Positions 1 to 5,207 of a DNA stretch of 21,052 nucleotides are shown one piece after another. Within the stretch, counting starts at the first letter, position 1. The number at the start of each line of letters is the position of its first letter. The stretch lies in the IMG/VR virus record IMGVR_UViG_3300037961_001850, positions 1 through 21,052 of that record; one strand, 5' to 3'. The position numbers were made by a program, and so were the translations under genes. A model generated the notes under the pieces. The model made no database searches. It saw only the letters and a program-made list of their open reading frames with translations, and had not been told where the DNA came from. This DNA is from a virus.

Positions 1-78
1 AAGACAAATTGTGGCTCTTGCGTTGCATCAGCATTTGACGGAATTAGAAAAATATATAATAAATATAAAAATGATTAG
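1..78 (+). CDS. C-terminal end of an unknown small Cys-containing protein (partial)
   Basis: The first 25 codons of the window are open in frame 1 and end in TAG at 76-78. The visible tail contains CGSC followed by a basic, Tyr/Asn-rich end (IRKIYNKYKND). The next gene starts inside it with an 8-base overlap, which is the spacing seen throughout this gene cluster and supports real coding. The N-terminus lies outside the window, so no function can be given. The CxxC pair may bind a metal, but this is inference. Confidence 0.55.
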   Translation, partial: KTNCGSCVASAFDGIRKIYNKYKND

Positions 79-187
79 AATTATATTAGTAATATTATTG
101 TTTTGTTATGCTTGCGTTTCTACAAAAGTTACAGAAAAGCACGATACAAGTAAAGAAACTAAAACAAACTGTTGTAGTAAAAAATGA
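71..187 (+). CDS. 38-residue lipoprotein-like peptide, possible lysis or Rz1-like role
   Basis: This 38-codon gene starts with a short basic end (MIR), then a hydrophobic stretch IILVILLFCYACVS, then a polar Lys/Thr-rich tail ending in CCSKK. The layout resembles a signal peptide with a lipobox-like Cys at about residue 15 (YAC-V), although position -3 is Cys rather than the usual Leu. A tiny lipoprotein next to a small membrane protein is common in phage lysis regions, where outer-membrane spanin partners look like this. It overlaps the upstream gene by 8 bases and the downstream gene by the ATGA arrangement at 184-187, so translation is probably coupled. No homology claim is made; the lysis role is inference. 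Confidence 0.45.
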   Translation: MIRIILVILLFCYACVSTKVTEKHDTSKETKTNCCSKK

Positions 188-315
188 TAGAATTTTTAAA
201 ACATATAACAGGCTTATGCGGAGAGCCTCATCCTAGCTTATTAACACTTATTTACGGAACTCCAATTTTAAGCTATGTAGTATATAAATATAAAAAATAT
301 AAAAATGACAAATAA
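184..315 (+). CDS. Small membrane-associated phage protein (43 aa)
   Basis: The 43-residue product has a short polar start with GLCGEPHPS, then a hydrophobic segment (about residues 19-34, LLTLIYGTPILSYVVY) and a strongly basic end KYKKYKND. This fits a single membrane span with a cytoplasmic basic tail. I recall small proteins with a CGEPH-type motif and one span in other Bacteroidetes phages, but none with a known function to my knowledge. It overlaps the preceding gene by four bases (ATGA) and the next gene by 11 bases, placing it in a translationally coupled chain. It could be a holin-like or spanin-partner protein. Confidence 0.5.
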   Translation: MIEFLKHITGLCGEPHPSLLTLIYGTPILSYVVYKYKKYKNDK

Positions 316-583
316 AAAATTAAATATAAAGATACCTGATTATTACATAGGAAAGACATACGGCTATGAAGCTAGAAAGGTAGTAGAAGATTTTAATTTA
401 AATTACAATATAGGCTCGACAGTTACTTATCTTTTACGAGCTAATAATAAACACGAAACTCCTAAAGAATGTATAAAGAAAGCTATTAATCATTTATATT
501 TTGAACTAGAGAGAATAGAAAATATTGAAAATAAAAATATTTATCCAAGATCAGGAGCTTTAATTTCAGGCGGCAAACTATGA
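305..583 (+). CDS. DUF3310 family protein
   Basis: The 92-residue protein matches the DUF3310 pattern: PDYY at the start, then VVEDFNLNYNIGSTVTYLLRA (residues about 27-46; compare the family's F-x-L-G-N-A-I-K-Y-x-x-R), then KECIKKAINHLYFELER (about 55-70), the family's K-A-x-x-Y-L-x-x-E-L helix. The family is small, alpha-helical and widespread in phage genomes, often called a nucleotide kinase-like protein without good biochemical support. The start overlaps the end of the membrane-protein gene by 11 bases, and the TGA overlaps the next ATG (ATGA at 580-583). The family call is fairly secure; the function is unknown. Confidence 0.75.
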   Translation: MTNKKLNIKIPDYYIGKTYGYEARKVVEDFNLNYNIGSTVTYLLRANNKHETPKECIKKAINHLYFELERIENIENKNIYPRSGALISGGKL

Positions 584-846
584 TAAAATTTGTATGTAAA
601 TGTAATAAAGAAATAAAAGAGTTACAGAAAGCTACTCTTAAAATAATAGACGGCAAAGTAAGAACTGTAGAAGCTGTCTGTAGCTGTGGAAAGTATATGC
701 AAGAATATGAGAAAGACTTTAACGGCTTTCCAAGTCTTATAAGGACTGAAGCTTCGCTAAGTAAAAAAAAAAGACAAGATAAACTTTGGGACTCAGCAAA
801 AGAGAAACTATGCGGAGAAAGAAGACTAGACGAGCCTTTTAAATAA
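580..846 (+). CDS. Small Cys-pair (putative zinc-ribbon) protein
   Basis: The 88-residue product has two CxC pairs, C6/C8 and C34/C36, with a short beta-like stretch between them (ATLKIIDGKVRTVEAV). This looks like a rubredoxin or zinc-ribbon knuckle pair that could bind one zinc ion. The C-terminal third is basic and predicted helical (KKKRQDKLWDSAKEKL), suggesting nucleic-acid or protein contact. It lies directly before the NinB-like gene, with TAA at 844-846 and the next ATG at 847, so it probably belongs to the same early or middle transcript. I know of no function. Coding is well supported by the tight packing on both sides. Confidence 0.65.
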   Translation: MIKFVCKCNKEIKELQKATLKIIDGKVRTVEAVCSCGKYMQEYEKDFNGFPSLIRTEASLSKKKRQDKLWDSAKEKLCGERRLDEPFK

Positions 847-1230
847 ATGAAATTTGTAATAAAAGATAATAAAGATAAGCAAAGTCTAATAAATTATCTA
901 AAAGAATTAGGCTCTGATTATATAGTAGACGTAAAAAAACAGAAAGAGAATAGGTCAATAATGCAAAATAATTATTATTGGAAATGTATCGTACAAGTAT
1001 TAGCAGAAGAGTGCGGCTACTTTAACGATGAAATGCACGATATACTTAAAGTAAAATTCTCTTCTCAATGGGAAAGTATACAAATAAAAGATAAGACAGT
1101 AGGATTGCAAACTATAAATTCTACGGCTAGAATGAACACTAAAAACTTTGAAATATATACAGAAAGTATTCGTATATGGGCACTATCAGAATTAGGAATA
1201 AGATTGATGCTACCAAATGAATACGAATAA
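847..1230 (+). CDS. NinB/Orf-like recombination protein
   Basis: The 127-residue protein has the NinB features: a basic turn followed by NRSIMQNNYYWKCIVQVLAEECGY (about residues 35-58; the family's R-S-x-x-Q-N-x-x-x-W), a central stretch resembling the K-x-K-F region (about 68-71), the block STARMNTKNFEIYTESIRIWALSELGI (about 91-117), and a Pro near the end (LMLPNEYE). NinB of phage lambda (Orf) binds single-stranded DNA and SSB and takes part in RecF-type recombination. Its length is close to lambda Orf (about 146 residues) but shorter. It is the last gene before a 43-base A/T-rich gap and the terminase genes, so it probably ends the recombination/replication-side gene set. Confidence 0.65.
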   Translation: MKFVIKDNKDKQSLINYLKELGSDYIVDVKKQKENRSIMQNNYYWKCIVQVLAEECGYFNDEMHDILKVKFSSQWESIQIKDKTVGLQTINSTARMNTKNFEIYTESIRIWALSELGIRLMLPNEYE

Positions 1231-1231
1231 A

Positions 1232-1246
1232 TTATATAATATAATA
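1232..1246 (+). promoter_or_regulatory. A/T motif TTATATAATATAATA, copy 1 (possible phage promoter element)
   Basis: This 15-base string lies in the gap between the NinB-like gene and the small terminase gene. The identical 15 bases occur again at 3438-3452, just before the tail operon, and a 14-base variant ending in GAAT lies at 16517-16530, just after a terminator. All three sit where transcription could begin, which suggests a phage-specific -10 type element. Chance repetition in A/T-rich DNA is possible, so confidence is low. Confidence 0.3.
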
Positions 1247-1273
1247 CAACTTGATTAATCAAATTTTTTCAAA

Positions 1274-1531
1274 ATGAAACAACACGGAGGCAAAAGACAA
1301 GGAGCAGGACGTAAGTCTAAAAGCGAAGAGCAAAAGCTTATAGAGAATCTTTCTCCTATGTCAGAAACAGCTTTAAACTCATTAAGAGAAGGATTAGAAA
1401 AAAAACAACAGTGGGCTGTAAAATTATTCTTTGAGTATTTTTACGGAAAGCCTCAGCAAAGAGTAGATGTAACTACAAACGAAGAGAGTCTTAATATGCC
1501 ACTTATAAACTTTGTAGACTCTGAATCTTAA
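1274..1531 (+). CDS. terS: Putative terminase small subunit
   Basis: The 85-residue protein opens with GGKRQGAGRKSKS (residues 5-17), a basic motif frequent at the N-terminus of phage small terminase and DNA-binding proteins. Short helices follow (AVKLFFEYFYGKPQQ) with an acidic end. It lies immediately upstream of an unmistakable large terminase subunit, the usual position for TerS. TerS recognises the phage packaging site and recruits the ATPase/nuclease subunit. The protein is short for the family (commonly 100-180 residues). The stop TAA at 1529-1531 lies inside the probable start of the next gene, so the two genes overlap and are likely coupled. Confidence 0.65.
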   Translation: MKQHGGKRQGAGRKSKSEEQKLIENLSPMSETALNSLREGLEKKQQWAVKLFFEYFYGKPQQRVDVTTNEESLNMPLINFVDSES

Positions 1532-2723
1532 TAGTAAATATAAAGCTTTATTTAATTCAGACGCTAGGTACTTTATAATAACTGGCGGTCGTGGCTCTGG
1601 AAAGTCTTTCGCTGTTACTGTATTCCTTACTCTTCTTACAATGACAGAAGGAATAAGAATACTTTTTACAAGATTTACTATGGTTTCGGCTCATTTGTCT
1701 ATAATACCAGAGTTTCTGGAGAAAATAAAACTTTTAGGATATACTAAGATATTTAACATTAATAAAGCTGAAGTATTAAATACAGCGAATAATTCAGAAA
1801 TACTATTCAGAGGTATTAAAACCTCAGCAGGAAATCAGACGGCTAGTCTTAAGTCTTTGCAAGGTATATCTACTTGGATTCTTGACGAAGCCGAAGAGCT
1901 AATAGACGAAAATATTTTCGATACTATAGACTTAAGTATAAGAGAGAAAGGAGTTCAAAATAGGATTATATTAGTACTTAATCCAGTCACTAAAGAGCAC
2001 TGGATATACGAGAGATTTTTTTTAGAAAGAGGAGTAGAAGCGGGATTCAACGGAGTTAAAGATAACGTCTGCTATATACATAGTACATATAAAGACAATA
2101 AAGAAAACCTATCAGATAGCTTTTTACAACGTATTAAAACTATTAAACAAAGAAATATAAAGAAATATAATCATACTATTTTAGGAGGTTGGCTAGACTC
2201 AGCAGAAGGAGTAGTCTTTACTAATTGGACAATAGGACAGTTTAATCCAGATAATTTACAAACAAGTTGCGGAATGGACTTTGGATTTTCTGTTGATCCT
2301 GACAGCTTAACAGAAGTAGCAATAGATAAAAAGAAACAAATAATATACTTAAAAGAGCATATATATAAAAACGGACTTAAGAGTCACGAATTAGCTAAGA
2401 TAGTTTTAGACAAAGTAGGAAATAAACTTATTATTGCTGATAGCTCAGAGCCTAGATTAATAGAAGATTTAAAACATTTAGGAGTAAATATAAGACCAGT
2501 TAAGAAAGGTACTATAGAAAGCGGCATAAGTCGTATGCAAGATTATCAATTAGTCGTAAGTCCAGAGTCTACTAATATAGCTAAAGAATTGAATAATTAT
2601 GTATATAGCGACAAGGGCAGTAAATTGTATGTAGATGCTTATAACCACGCTATAGACGGAATACGTTATAACGTAATATATCATTTAGACAATCCTAATT
2701 ATGGACGTTATGTAATTCAGTAG
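1521..2723 (+). CDS. terL: Terminase large subunit (TerL), probable CTG start
   Basis: TerL is the ATP-driven packaging motor and nuclease. The reading frame is open from 1518. There is no ATG, GTG or TTG before 1641, yet the Walker A motif GGRGSGKS lies at 1584-1607, upstream of that ATG, so the gene must begin earlier. CTG at 1521 gives a 400-residue product with about 13 residues before the conserved DARYFIITGG, a typical N-terminus. Numbered from CTG: Walker A 22-29; Walker B WILDEAEE 119-126; LVLNP coupling motif about 151-155; nuclease acids D253 (MDFGF), D307 (IIADSSEP), D372 and D379 (DAYNHAIDG). This matches the PBSX-type family (Terminase_3 plus C-terminal nuclease). It overlaps TerS by 11 bases. 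A +1 frameshift from TerS is an alternative. Its end overlaps the reverse-strand gene by 29 bases. Confidence 0.9.
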   Translation: MNLNSKYKALFNSDARYFIITGGRGSGKSFAVTVFLTLLTMTEGIRILFTRFTMVSAHLSIIPEFLEKIKLLGYTKIFNINKAEVLNTANNSEILFRGIKTSAGNQTASLKSLQGISTWILDEAEELIDENIFDTIDLSIREKGVQNRIILVLNPVTKEHWIYERFFLERGVEAGFNGVKDNVCYIHSTYKDNKENLSDSFLQRIKTIKQRNIKKYNHTILGGWLDSAEGVVFTNWTIGQFNPDNLQTSCGMDFGFSVDPDSLTEVAIDKKKQIIYLKEHIYKNGLKSHELAKIVLDKVGNKLIIADSSEPRLIEDLKHLGVNIRPVKKGTIESGISRMQDYQLVVSPESTNIAKELNNYVYSDKGSKLYVDAYNHAIDGIRYNVIYHLDNPNYGRYVIQ

Positions 2724-2868
2724 TCTTTTTAGGCTTTATAAATTTTAAGTAGCAACCAAAGGAGCAAAGGTCAATGCTATAATCAGGCTCAGCTTCTCCG
2801 CAGTCTATTCCTAATTTAGAGCCGCATACTTTACAATATCTATTTTTGTTTAATTTTATTTTATCCAT
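2695..2868 (-). CDS. Small Cys-rich (zinc-ribbon-like) protein on the reverse strand
   Basis: The 57-residue product has C12-x2-C15, C23, and C35-x3-C39 (YCKVCG ... LCSFGCYLKF), a layout expected for a small zinc-binding fold, followed by a basic stretch FIKPKK. I chose the start at 2868 rather than 2880 because its ATG overlaps the stop of the upstream reverse-strand gene (ATGGATAA), a typical coupled junction. The 3-prime end runs 29 bases into the end of terL, tail to tail. It should be co-transcribed with the 78-residue gene from the promoter at 3122-3152. Function unknown; a regulator or host-takeover factor is only a guess. Confidence 0.6.
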   Translation of the reverse strand: MDKIKLNKNRYCKVCGSKLGIDCGEAEPDYSIDLCSFGCYLKFIKPKKTTELHNVHN

Positions 2869-3097
2869 TTGGGTATGCATATTTTAATCTTTCTAATCTA
2901 AACTTAGGAGTTTCTCCTTCTATAGTATAATCTCCTATTATTTCGCAAATTAATTGTTCGTGTAAATCGCTTACACCTGAAAGCTCTAAGTCGAAATCTA
3001 TAAAAGCTTGTTTAACTTCATTTTGTAAAGAAGTTCTTAAGCTTCTCATATAGTGTCTGTATTCGTGTGCCCAAAAGTAAGTATTTGTATTTGTCAT
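2861..3097 (-). CDS. Unknown 78-residue protein, first gene of a reverse-strand cassette
   Basis: The frame could extend upstream to 3163, but those 22 residues would come from promoter-like DNA, so I take the ATG at 3097 (MTNTNTYFWAHEYRHYM). A homopolymer of A lies directly before the start, in line with Bacteroidetes leaders that lack a Shine-Dalgarno sequence. The protein is aromatic and basic at the start (HEYRHYMRSLR), helical in the middle, and has an acidic part (ISDY-like IIGDYTIEGE) before FRLERLKYAYPNG. I do not recognise a family. A strong host-type promoter upstream and opposite orientation to all neighbours mark it as an independently expressed unit, perhaps expressed early or as a moron. 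Confidence 0.6.
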   Translation of the reverse strand: MTNTNTYFWAHEYRHYMRSLRTSLQNEVKQAFIDFDLELSGVSDLHEQLICEIIGDYTIEGETPKFRLERLKYAYPNG

Positions 3098-3121
3098 TTT
3101 TTTTTGTTTTAAATTATGATA

Positions 3122-3152
3122 CAAATATACAGCTTTTTTTATAACTAACAAA
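3122..3152 (-). promoter_or_regulatory. Bacteroidetes-type promoter for the reverse-strand cassette
   Basis: Read on the reverse strand, TTTG (3149-3152) is followed after exactly 19 bases by TATATTTG (3122-3129). This is a full match to the Bacteroidetes housekeeping promoter, with -33 TTTG and -7 TAnnTTTG. The reverse-strand start codon lies at 3097, leaving about a 20-base leader. The match is the best of its kind I found in the window. Confidence 0.75.
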
Positions 3153-3186
3153 ATATTTAACAAAATAATTAAAAAGTTATTAACAA

Positions 3187-3307
3187 TTGTAAGGTTAATA
3201 AAAGAGATACTAGATATAAAGAGTCAATCCCTGTTTAGTTGTAAATTAAATTTTTTATTAATTTATTTTACTTGTTGTTTTCAATATTGACTATTTAACC
3301 TTTACAA
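3187..3307. repeat. Nested imperfect inverted repeat in the non-coding region
   Basis: The outer arms are TTGTAAGGTTAA (3187-3198) and TTAACCTTTACAA (3295-3307), complementary with one extra base. Inside them AGTCAAT (3222-3228) is complementary to ATTGACT (3286-3292). On the right the two arms are separated by only two bases; on the left by 23. Transcribed in either direction this could form a long lopsided hairpin. It may be an operator, part of an RNA, or a remnant; no function can be assigned. Confidence 0.4.
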
Positions 3308-3315
3308 AGTATAAC
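3287..3315 (+). promoter_or_regulatory. Possible promoter TTGACT-17-TATAAC reading into the tail operon
   Basis: TTGACT (3287-3292) and TATAAC (3310-3315) are separated by 17 bases and each match the enterobacterial sigma70 consensus at five of six positions. Bacteroidetes hosts normally use a different consensus, so the match may be accidental. If used, it would leave a leader of about 140 bases before the tail chaperone gene. TTGACT also forms part of an inverted-repeat arm. Confidence 0.25.
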
Positions 3316-3437
3316 CGCTGAGTTAATAATTATATAGATTAAAAACTTTATATTAGTACCTCTTTAAAGTGACAAAAACTTTAATAACCGTTACAAATAT
3401 AAAATAATAATTTTATTTTAAACTAAAAACAAAAAAT

Positions 3438-3452
3438 TTATATAATATAATA
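3438..3452 (+). promoter_or_regulatory. A/T motif TTATATAATATAATA, copy 2, just before the tail operon
   Basis: This is identical over 15 bases to 1232-1246. It ends 10 bases before the ATG of the tail chaperone gene, at the head of the long rightward structural operon. It could be a late-promoter element or a leader that helps translation start. The low sequence complexity keeps confidence down. Confidence 0.3.
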
Positions 3453-3462
3453 AGTAATTACT

Positions 3463-4074
3463 ATGAAGATAACAATAAACAATAAAGGCAAAAAAGAAAG
3501 TTTTGATTTAATTGAAAAGTGGGAAGACGTTACTTTAGAAAAGTGGCTAAAATTAATAGAGATAAAAACAGATAAAAAAGCTTTAGAGGCTATAGAAAAC
3601 ATATCTACTCTTTCTAATATTCCTAAAGATTTGATAAGACAGTTGTCTGTTTCGGCTGTAGCTGAAATAATGAAAAACATAAGTAAAATGCAAGTTGAGG
3701 CTTCTAGTAATTTAGTTAATATTATAGAAGTAGACGGAAGAGAATACGGATTTATTCCTAATTTAGATCATATTACTATCGGCGAATTTGCAGACATTGA
3801 AATGTTTATAAAAAACGGATTAGAGAAGCATATGCCTGAAATAATGGCTGTATTATATAGACCTGTTATTTCTAAAAAAAATGAGGCTTATACTATTATT
3901 GCTTATGACGGAGAAATTACTTTACGAGCCGAAGAGTTTAAAAAAATGAAAGCAGAGCAAGTACAATCCGCTCTAGTTTTTTTTTACAATTTAGGGAACG
4001 AATTGTTAAAGACTTCGCAGTTATATTTGATGGAGGAGGCGAAAAGACTATTGAAGAGCAACAAGACAGACTAG
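3463..4074 (+). CDS. Putative tail assembly chaperone, short form (gpG-like)
   Basis: The 203-residue product has an N-terminal part KWEDVTLEKWLKLIEI, a central block IIEVDGREYGFIPNLDHITIGEFADIEMFI and IMAVLYRPVI, and a C-terminal helix SALVFFYNLGNELLKTSQLYLMEEAKRLLK. I recognise this pattern from Bacteroidetes phages, where it precedes a frame-shifted partner, as lambda gpG precedes gpGT. Such chaperones hold the tape measure protein during tail assembly. It heads the rightward tail operon after the 310-base control region. A run of nine T at 3977-3985 lies inside codons 172-174 and appears to redirect some ribosomes into the -1 frame, giving the long form. The chaperone role is inferred from family pattern and gene architecture. 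Confidence 0.6.
   Translation: MKITINNKGKKESFDLIEKWEDVTLEKWLKLIEIKTDKKALEAIENISTLSNIPKDLIRQLSVSAVAEIMKNISKMQVEASSNLVNIIEVDGREYGFIPNLDHITIGEFADIEMFIKNGLEKHMPEIMAVLYRPVISKKNEAYTIIAYDGEITLRAEEFKKMKAEQVQSALVFFYNLGNELLKTSQLYLMEEAKRLLKSNKTD
3977..3985 (+). promoter_or_regulatory. Putative -1 frameshift site (run of nine T)
   Basis: In the chaperone frame the bases read GTT TTT TTT TAC. This contains T TTT TTT, a perfect slippery heptamer, at 3978-3984. A -1 slip enters the overlapping open frame that runs to the stop at 4263-4265 and encodes a conserved-looking extension. Nine T could also cause transcriptional slippage. I did not identify a clear downstream pseudoknot by eye. Confidence 0.55.
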
Positions 4075-4265
4075 AAGGAGAAAGCTTTAATGACCGCTGG
4101 AGTTGGTTTGGAGTTATGTATAGATTAACAAATGGAAACATAGTACATTTAGACACAGTATCGAAATTAAGTTTATTAGAGTGTTTAACTTGGCTAAGTT
4201 ATGAAACAGACTTAGAAGAAAGACATTCAGTACAATTAGAAAGTAAAAAAAATGGCAGTAGATAA
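3984..4265 (+). CDS. Tail assembly chaperone extension (gpT-like), reached by -1 frameshift
   Basis: The frame is open from 3909 and has no ATG before 4116, which would fall inside a conserved-looking block. The segment FNDRWSWFGVMYRLTNGNI, then DTVSKLSLLECLTWLSYETD, resembles the second half of the two-part tail protein in related phages (aromatic FNxRW, then L-x-x-C-L-x-x-L). I therefore read it as the extension of the upstream protein made by a -1 shift. The fused product would have 174 residues from the first frame plus 93 from the second, about 267 in all. The end overlaps the next gene by 14 bases. The exact slip point is inferred from the T run; a later slip cannot be excluded. Confidence 0.55.
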   Translation, partial: LQFRERIVKDFAVIFDGGGEKTIEEQQDRLEGESFNDRWSWFGVMYRLTNGNIVHLDTVSKLSLLECLTWLSYETDLEERHSVQLESKKNGSR

Positions 4266-4788
4266 TAAAACATATAACAACGCAATAAACACTCTTAAAA
4301 ATATAGGAGACAATCATTTACAGATTAAGACTACTACAAGCGGAGACATATACGAGGTTAATTTAGATAAAAACGAGTTGTTTCCTGTTATGCATATAAA
4401 TCCAGTGAATGTAACTACAGGGCAAAGCGAGTTAAATTTTAACTTTCAAATTTTTGTTATGGACTTAGTTAGCGAGGATAGTAACTGGACTCAAGCAAAT
4501 ATACAGTCAGCTAATAATCTTAGTAACGAGCAAGAAGTATTGAGCGAAACTATGTCAATTTGTACGGACATAATAGGAGCACTTAGACACGGAGTAATGC
4601 AAAGTATGCAAGGAGTAAACGACATAAATCAACCTATATACTTTTTAGACGGAGAGATGACTTTAGAGCCATTTAACGAAAGGTTTGATAATTTAGTTGC
4701 AGGATTTGTATTTACTGTAACTCTTACAACTATGAATGATTTTCAAACTTGTAATATACCTATGTTAAGCGTAGGAGCAGGAGAATGA
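4252..4788 (+). CDS. Putative tail completion/terminator-type structural protein
   Basis: The 178-residue protein carries the pattern I associate with a conserved Bacteroidetes phage virion protein: IYEVNLDKNELFPVMHINPV (about residues 33-52), FNFQIFVMDLV (about 64-74), EQEVLSETMSICTDIIGAL (about 93-111), and PFNERFDNLVAGFVFTVTL (about 139-157). A mixed alpha/beta fold with a long helix and a closing beta strand resembles tail terminator or neck proteins that cap the tail tube. The gene overlaps the end of the chaperone extension by 14 bases and is followed by a tiny overlapping frame. The exact place in the virion is inference. Confidence 0.5.
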   Translation: MAVDNKTYNNAINTLKNIGDNHLQIKTTTSGDIYEVNLDKNELFPVMHINPVNVTTGQSELNFNFQIFVMDLVSEDSNWTQANIQSANNLSNEQEVLSETMSICTDIIGALRHGVMQSMQGVNDINQPIYFLDGEMTLEPFNERFDNLVAGFVFTVTLTTMNDFQTCNIPMLSVGAGE

Positions 4789-4853
4789 TAAAATTTAAAA
4801 TTGGAAAATTAACAATACAACTAATACCGCCAAAGATAACATATGGACTATAA
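4785..4853 (+). CDS. Possible 22-residue gene bridging two tail genes
   Basis: An ATG overlaps the upstream stop (ATGA at 4785-4788), and the TAA at 4851-4853 lies just inside the next gene, which starts at 4843. The product is MIKFKIGKLTIQLIPPKITYGL, written here as two parts: MIKFKIGKLTIQ and LIPPKITYGL. It fills the 54-base space between its neighbours exactly, with coupled junctions at both ends, which is the pattern of a real gene in this phage. It is too short for a composition test, and it may serve only to carry ribosomes to the next start. Confidence 0.35.
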   Translation: MIKFKIGKLTIQLIPPKITYGL

Positions 4854-5205
4854 CGAATTATTAGAAAAATTAGATAAGATAAGTATAAATCTTAAGTCTT
4901 ATACAGACTATCCTCAAGCAGCAACTAATAACGCTAAAAGAGCTAGAAAATGGAAAGAAGAAAACGGAAGTACTTGCGGAACTAGAACTGGCTGGACAAG
5001 GAGCTCACAGCTCGCAGACAGAAAACCGATTTCGAGAGACACGATTGCTCGGATGGCTTCATTTAAAAGACATCAACAAAATAAAGATGTACCTTATAGC
5101 GAAGGTTGTGGGGGCTTAATGTGGGATGCTTGGGGAGGCTCAGCTGGAATAAACTGGGCTCAAAGTAAATTAAAACAAATAGACAAAGAAAAAAATAAAA
5201 AATAA
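4843..5205 (+). CDS. Conserved phage protein with DYPQAATNNAKRA and RMASF motifs
   Basis: The 120-residue protein shows the blocks DYPQAATNNAKRARKWKEENG (about 22-42), GWTRSSQLADRKPISRDTIARM (about 50-71) with ASFKRH, and WDAWGGSAGINWAQSKL (about 94-110). This series (N-A-x-R-A-x-x-W, G-W-x-R-x-x-x-L-A, R-M-A-S-F, W-G-G-x-x-G) recurs in many unrelated phages and sometimes as a domain of larger virion proteins, but to my knowledge has no proven role. Bases about 4990-5060, which encode the middle block, are markedly richer in G+C (31 of 60 bases at 4981-5040) than the surroundings and use CTC, CGA, CGG and TCG codons, suggesting an imported or constrained patch. It lies between tail-related genes. 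Confidence 0.55.
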   Translation: MDYNELLEKLDKISINLKSYTDYPQAATNNAKRARKWKEENGSTCGTRTGWTRSSQLADRKPISRDTIARMASFKRHQQNKDVPYSEGCGGLMWDAWGGSAGINWAQSKLKQIDKEKNKK

Positions 5206-5207
5206 TT

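Larger units (their letters stand above)
3153..3462. other. Non-coding control region between reverse-strand cassette and tail operon
   Basis: No convincing gene exists here on either strand; stops are dense and start codons absent where needed. The region contains the nested inverted repeat (3187-3307), a sigma70-like element (3287-3315), two copies of AAAAACTTTA (3341-3350 and 3374-3383), two copies of ATAACCG (3311-3317 and 3384-3390), three copies of TTAATAA (3195, 3323, 3381), a second reverse-strand TATATTTG (3394-3401) without a good -33 partner, and the A/T motif at 3438-3452. The density of short repeats suggests a divergent control region for the leftward cassette and the rightward tail operon. 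Confidence 0.5.

Noticed and set aside
1065-1262. 65-codon reverse-strand frame over the NinB-like gene
   Set aside because: It is antisense to a recognisable family and lacks a promoter or family pattern.
2861-3163. Longer start (3163) for the reverse-strand 78-residue gene
   Set aside because: The extra 22 residues would overlie the TTTG/TATATTTG promoter, so the internal ATG at 3097 is preferred.
3394-3401. Second reverse-strand TATATTTG as a promoter
   Set aside because: The expected TTTG at 19 bases upstream is missing (AGTT instead), and no gene begins below it other than the cassette already served by the better promoter.
3153-3462. CRISPR array or tRNA in the repeat-dense non-coding region
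   Set aside because: The repeats are short, few and not evenly spaced, and no cloverleaf or CCA-type end is visible.
3438-3680. 80-codon reverse-strand frame at the start of the chaperone gene
   Set aside because: It overlaps the real gene start and control motif, and its composition is a shadow of the forward gene.
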